Assembly (NCBI RefSeq): GCF_027587205.1 | Contig: NZ_JAPDOD010000069.1 | Location: 1 to 39,978 of the forward strand | Length of the DNA: 39,978 nt | Origin: Solirubrobacter ginsenosidimutans | Lineage (GTDB): Bacteria; Actinomycetota; Thermoleophilia; Solirubrobacterales; Solirubrobacteraceae | Reading direction: 5' to 3' | Program-made: the position numbers and the translations under genes | In this document: in pieces, positions 39,701 to 39,978 of the stretch | Layout: each line of letters opens with the position of its first letter | Numbering within the stretch: position 1 is the stretch's first letter | Notes under the pieces: model-generated | Told to the model about the DNA's origin: nothing | Seen by the model: the letters and a program-made list of their open reading frames with translations, nothing else | The model's database searches: none

Positions 39701-39978
39701 CCCGCGACCCGATCCAGACCCTGACCGCCGCGGATCCGTTCCGCGACTCCGTGCCGACCGCCGCCGAATCGTCGCGGATGGACGCCGAGCTGCACCGCCT
39801 GCTCGCGCTGGCCACCGCCGAGGAGCGCACGGCTCCACCGCACGACGCGGCGCCGCGGGACGTCGTCGCCGCGCAGGACGTCGTCGGCCCGCGCGGAGAC
39901 ACGCGCAGGCGTCGCGCGGCCGGTCCGCCCGCGCGTCGCCGCGCCGCGACTCCCGGCGCCGCCGGGTTCGGCGCTCCC
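39697..39978 (+). CDS. ECF-linked protein, N-terminal part (3' truncated by window)
   Basis: The frame starts with ATG at 39697, which overlaps the sigma factor stop, and stays open for 94 codons to the window end. The visible part begins MTRDPIQTLTAADPFRDSV and continues DAELHRLLALATAEE before a basic, low-complexity stretch (RRRRAAGPPARRRAATP). Such an N-terminus ahead of a membrane helix is common in sigma-associated CU044_5270-like proteins, but the helix would lie outside the window. Function is not readable from this part. Confidence 0.7.
   Translation, partial: MTRDPIQTLTAADPFRDSVPTAAESSRMDAELHRLLALATAEERTAPPHDAAPRDVVAAQDVVGPRGDTRRRRAAGPPARRRAATPGAAGFGAP

Noticed and set aside
1..39978. 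tRNA, rRNA, CRISPR array or insertion sequence
   Set aside because: No cloverleaf-like, rRNA-like, regularly spaced repeat or transposase sequence was recognised anywhere in the window.

Overview
The window is very GC-rich and densely coded, with many ATGA/GTGA/TGATG start-stop overlaps and frequent GTG or TTG starts. It carries an F420-type PPOX oxidoreductase, a DipZ-type CcdA-thioredoxin fusion, an Rpf/lysozyme-like secreted protein, a MocR regulator, MmpL-like and HD-GYP proteins, and a secreted C-terminal domain ending in LSTTTP. Together these point to an actinomycetote, most likely of the Solirubrobacterales/Thermoleophilia type. That placement is inferred from gene style and content; no rRNA or tRNA gene was seen.

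Layout. 1-1169 (+): the 3' end of a large LuxR-type ATPase regulator and a NarL-type response regulator. 5662-1166 (-): four tightly coupled genes encoding an ImmA/IrrE (M78) peptidase, a zinc-hook SMC/RecF-like ATPase, a small helical protein and a patatin phospholipase. This set has the look of a defence or stress cassette and is the most interesting locus here. 5663-5794: an orphan sigma28/WhiG-like promoter motif and a hairpin with a T-tract. 6969-5795 (-): an ECF sigma factor with a partner protein, divergent from an aspartoacylase-like gene. 10569-7844 (-): a PAS-GGDEF-EAL protein coupled to two small unknown genes. 10731-12199: an acetamidase/formamidase and a convergent VOC protein, whose upstream region holds a 5-codon mini-ORF and a strong hairpin. 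13778-12447 (-): a membrane HD-GYP protein, divergent from an MMPL exporter (14044-16233). 17038-16088 (-): an EamA transporter divergent from a MocR regulator (17087-18535) whose linker carries an inserted palindromic repeat pair.

18539-21581 (-): two secreted hydrolases (TAP-like and SGNH). 21655-24037 (+): a translationally coupled beta-lactamase-like, GST and cupin operon. 24147-27590 (+): a secreted tandem amidase whose second half has lost its catalytic residues. 30817-27609 (-): an ABC transporter and two-component system operon, with a ~45-bp palindromic repeat between its two halves and a second copy just upstream. 32612-30936 (-): DipZ. 32694-34995 (+): a secreted propeller-like protein, a cupin and an HhH-GPD repair protein. 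37030-34924 (-): Rpf-like, F420/PPOX and RTX-like proteins. 37132-39978 (+): DUF488, then a GAF histidine kinase coupled to an ECF sigma factor and the start of a third gene.

Recurrent themes are signal transduction (two LuxR-family regulators besides MocR, two histidine kinases, two ECF sigma factors, GGDEF-EAL and HD-GYP), secreted hydrolases, and a dispersed palindromic repeat family with core GGGGTCAGACCCC or its GGGGCCAGACCCC variant. The repeats sit in a coding linker, in an intergenic gap and downstream of a stop codon.
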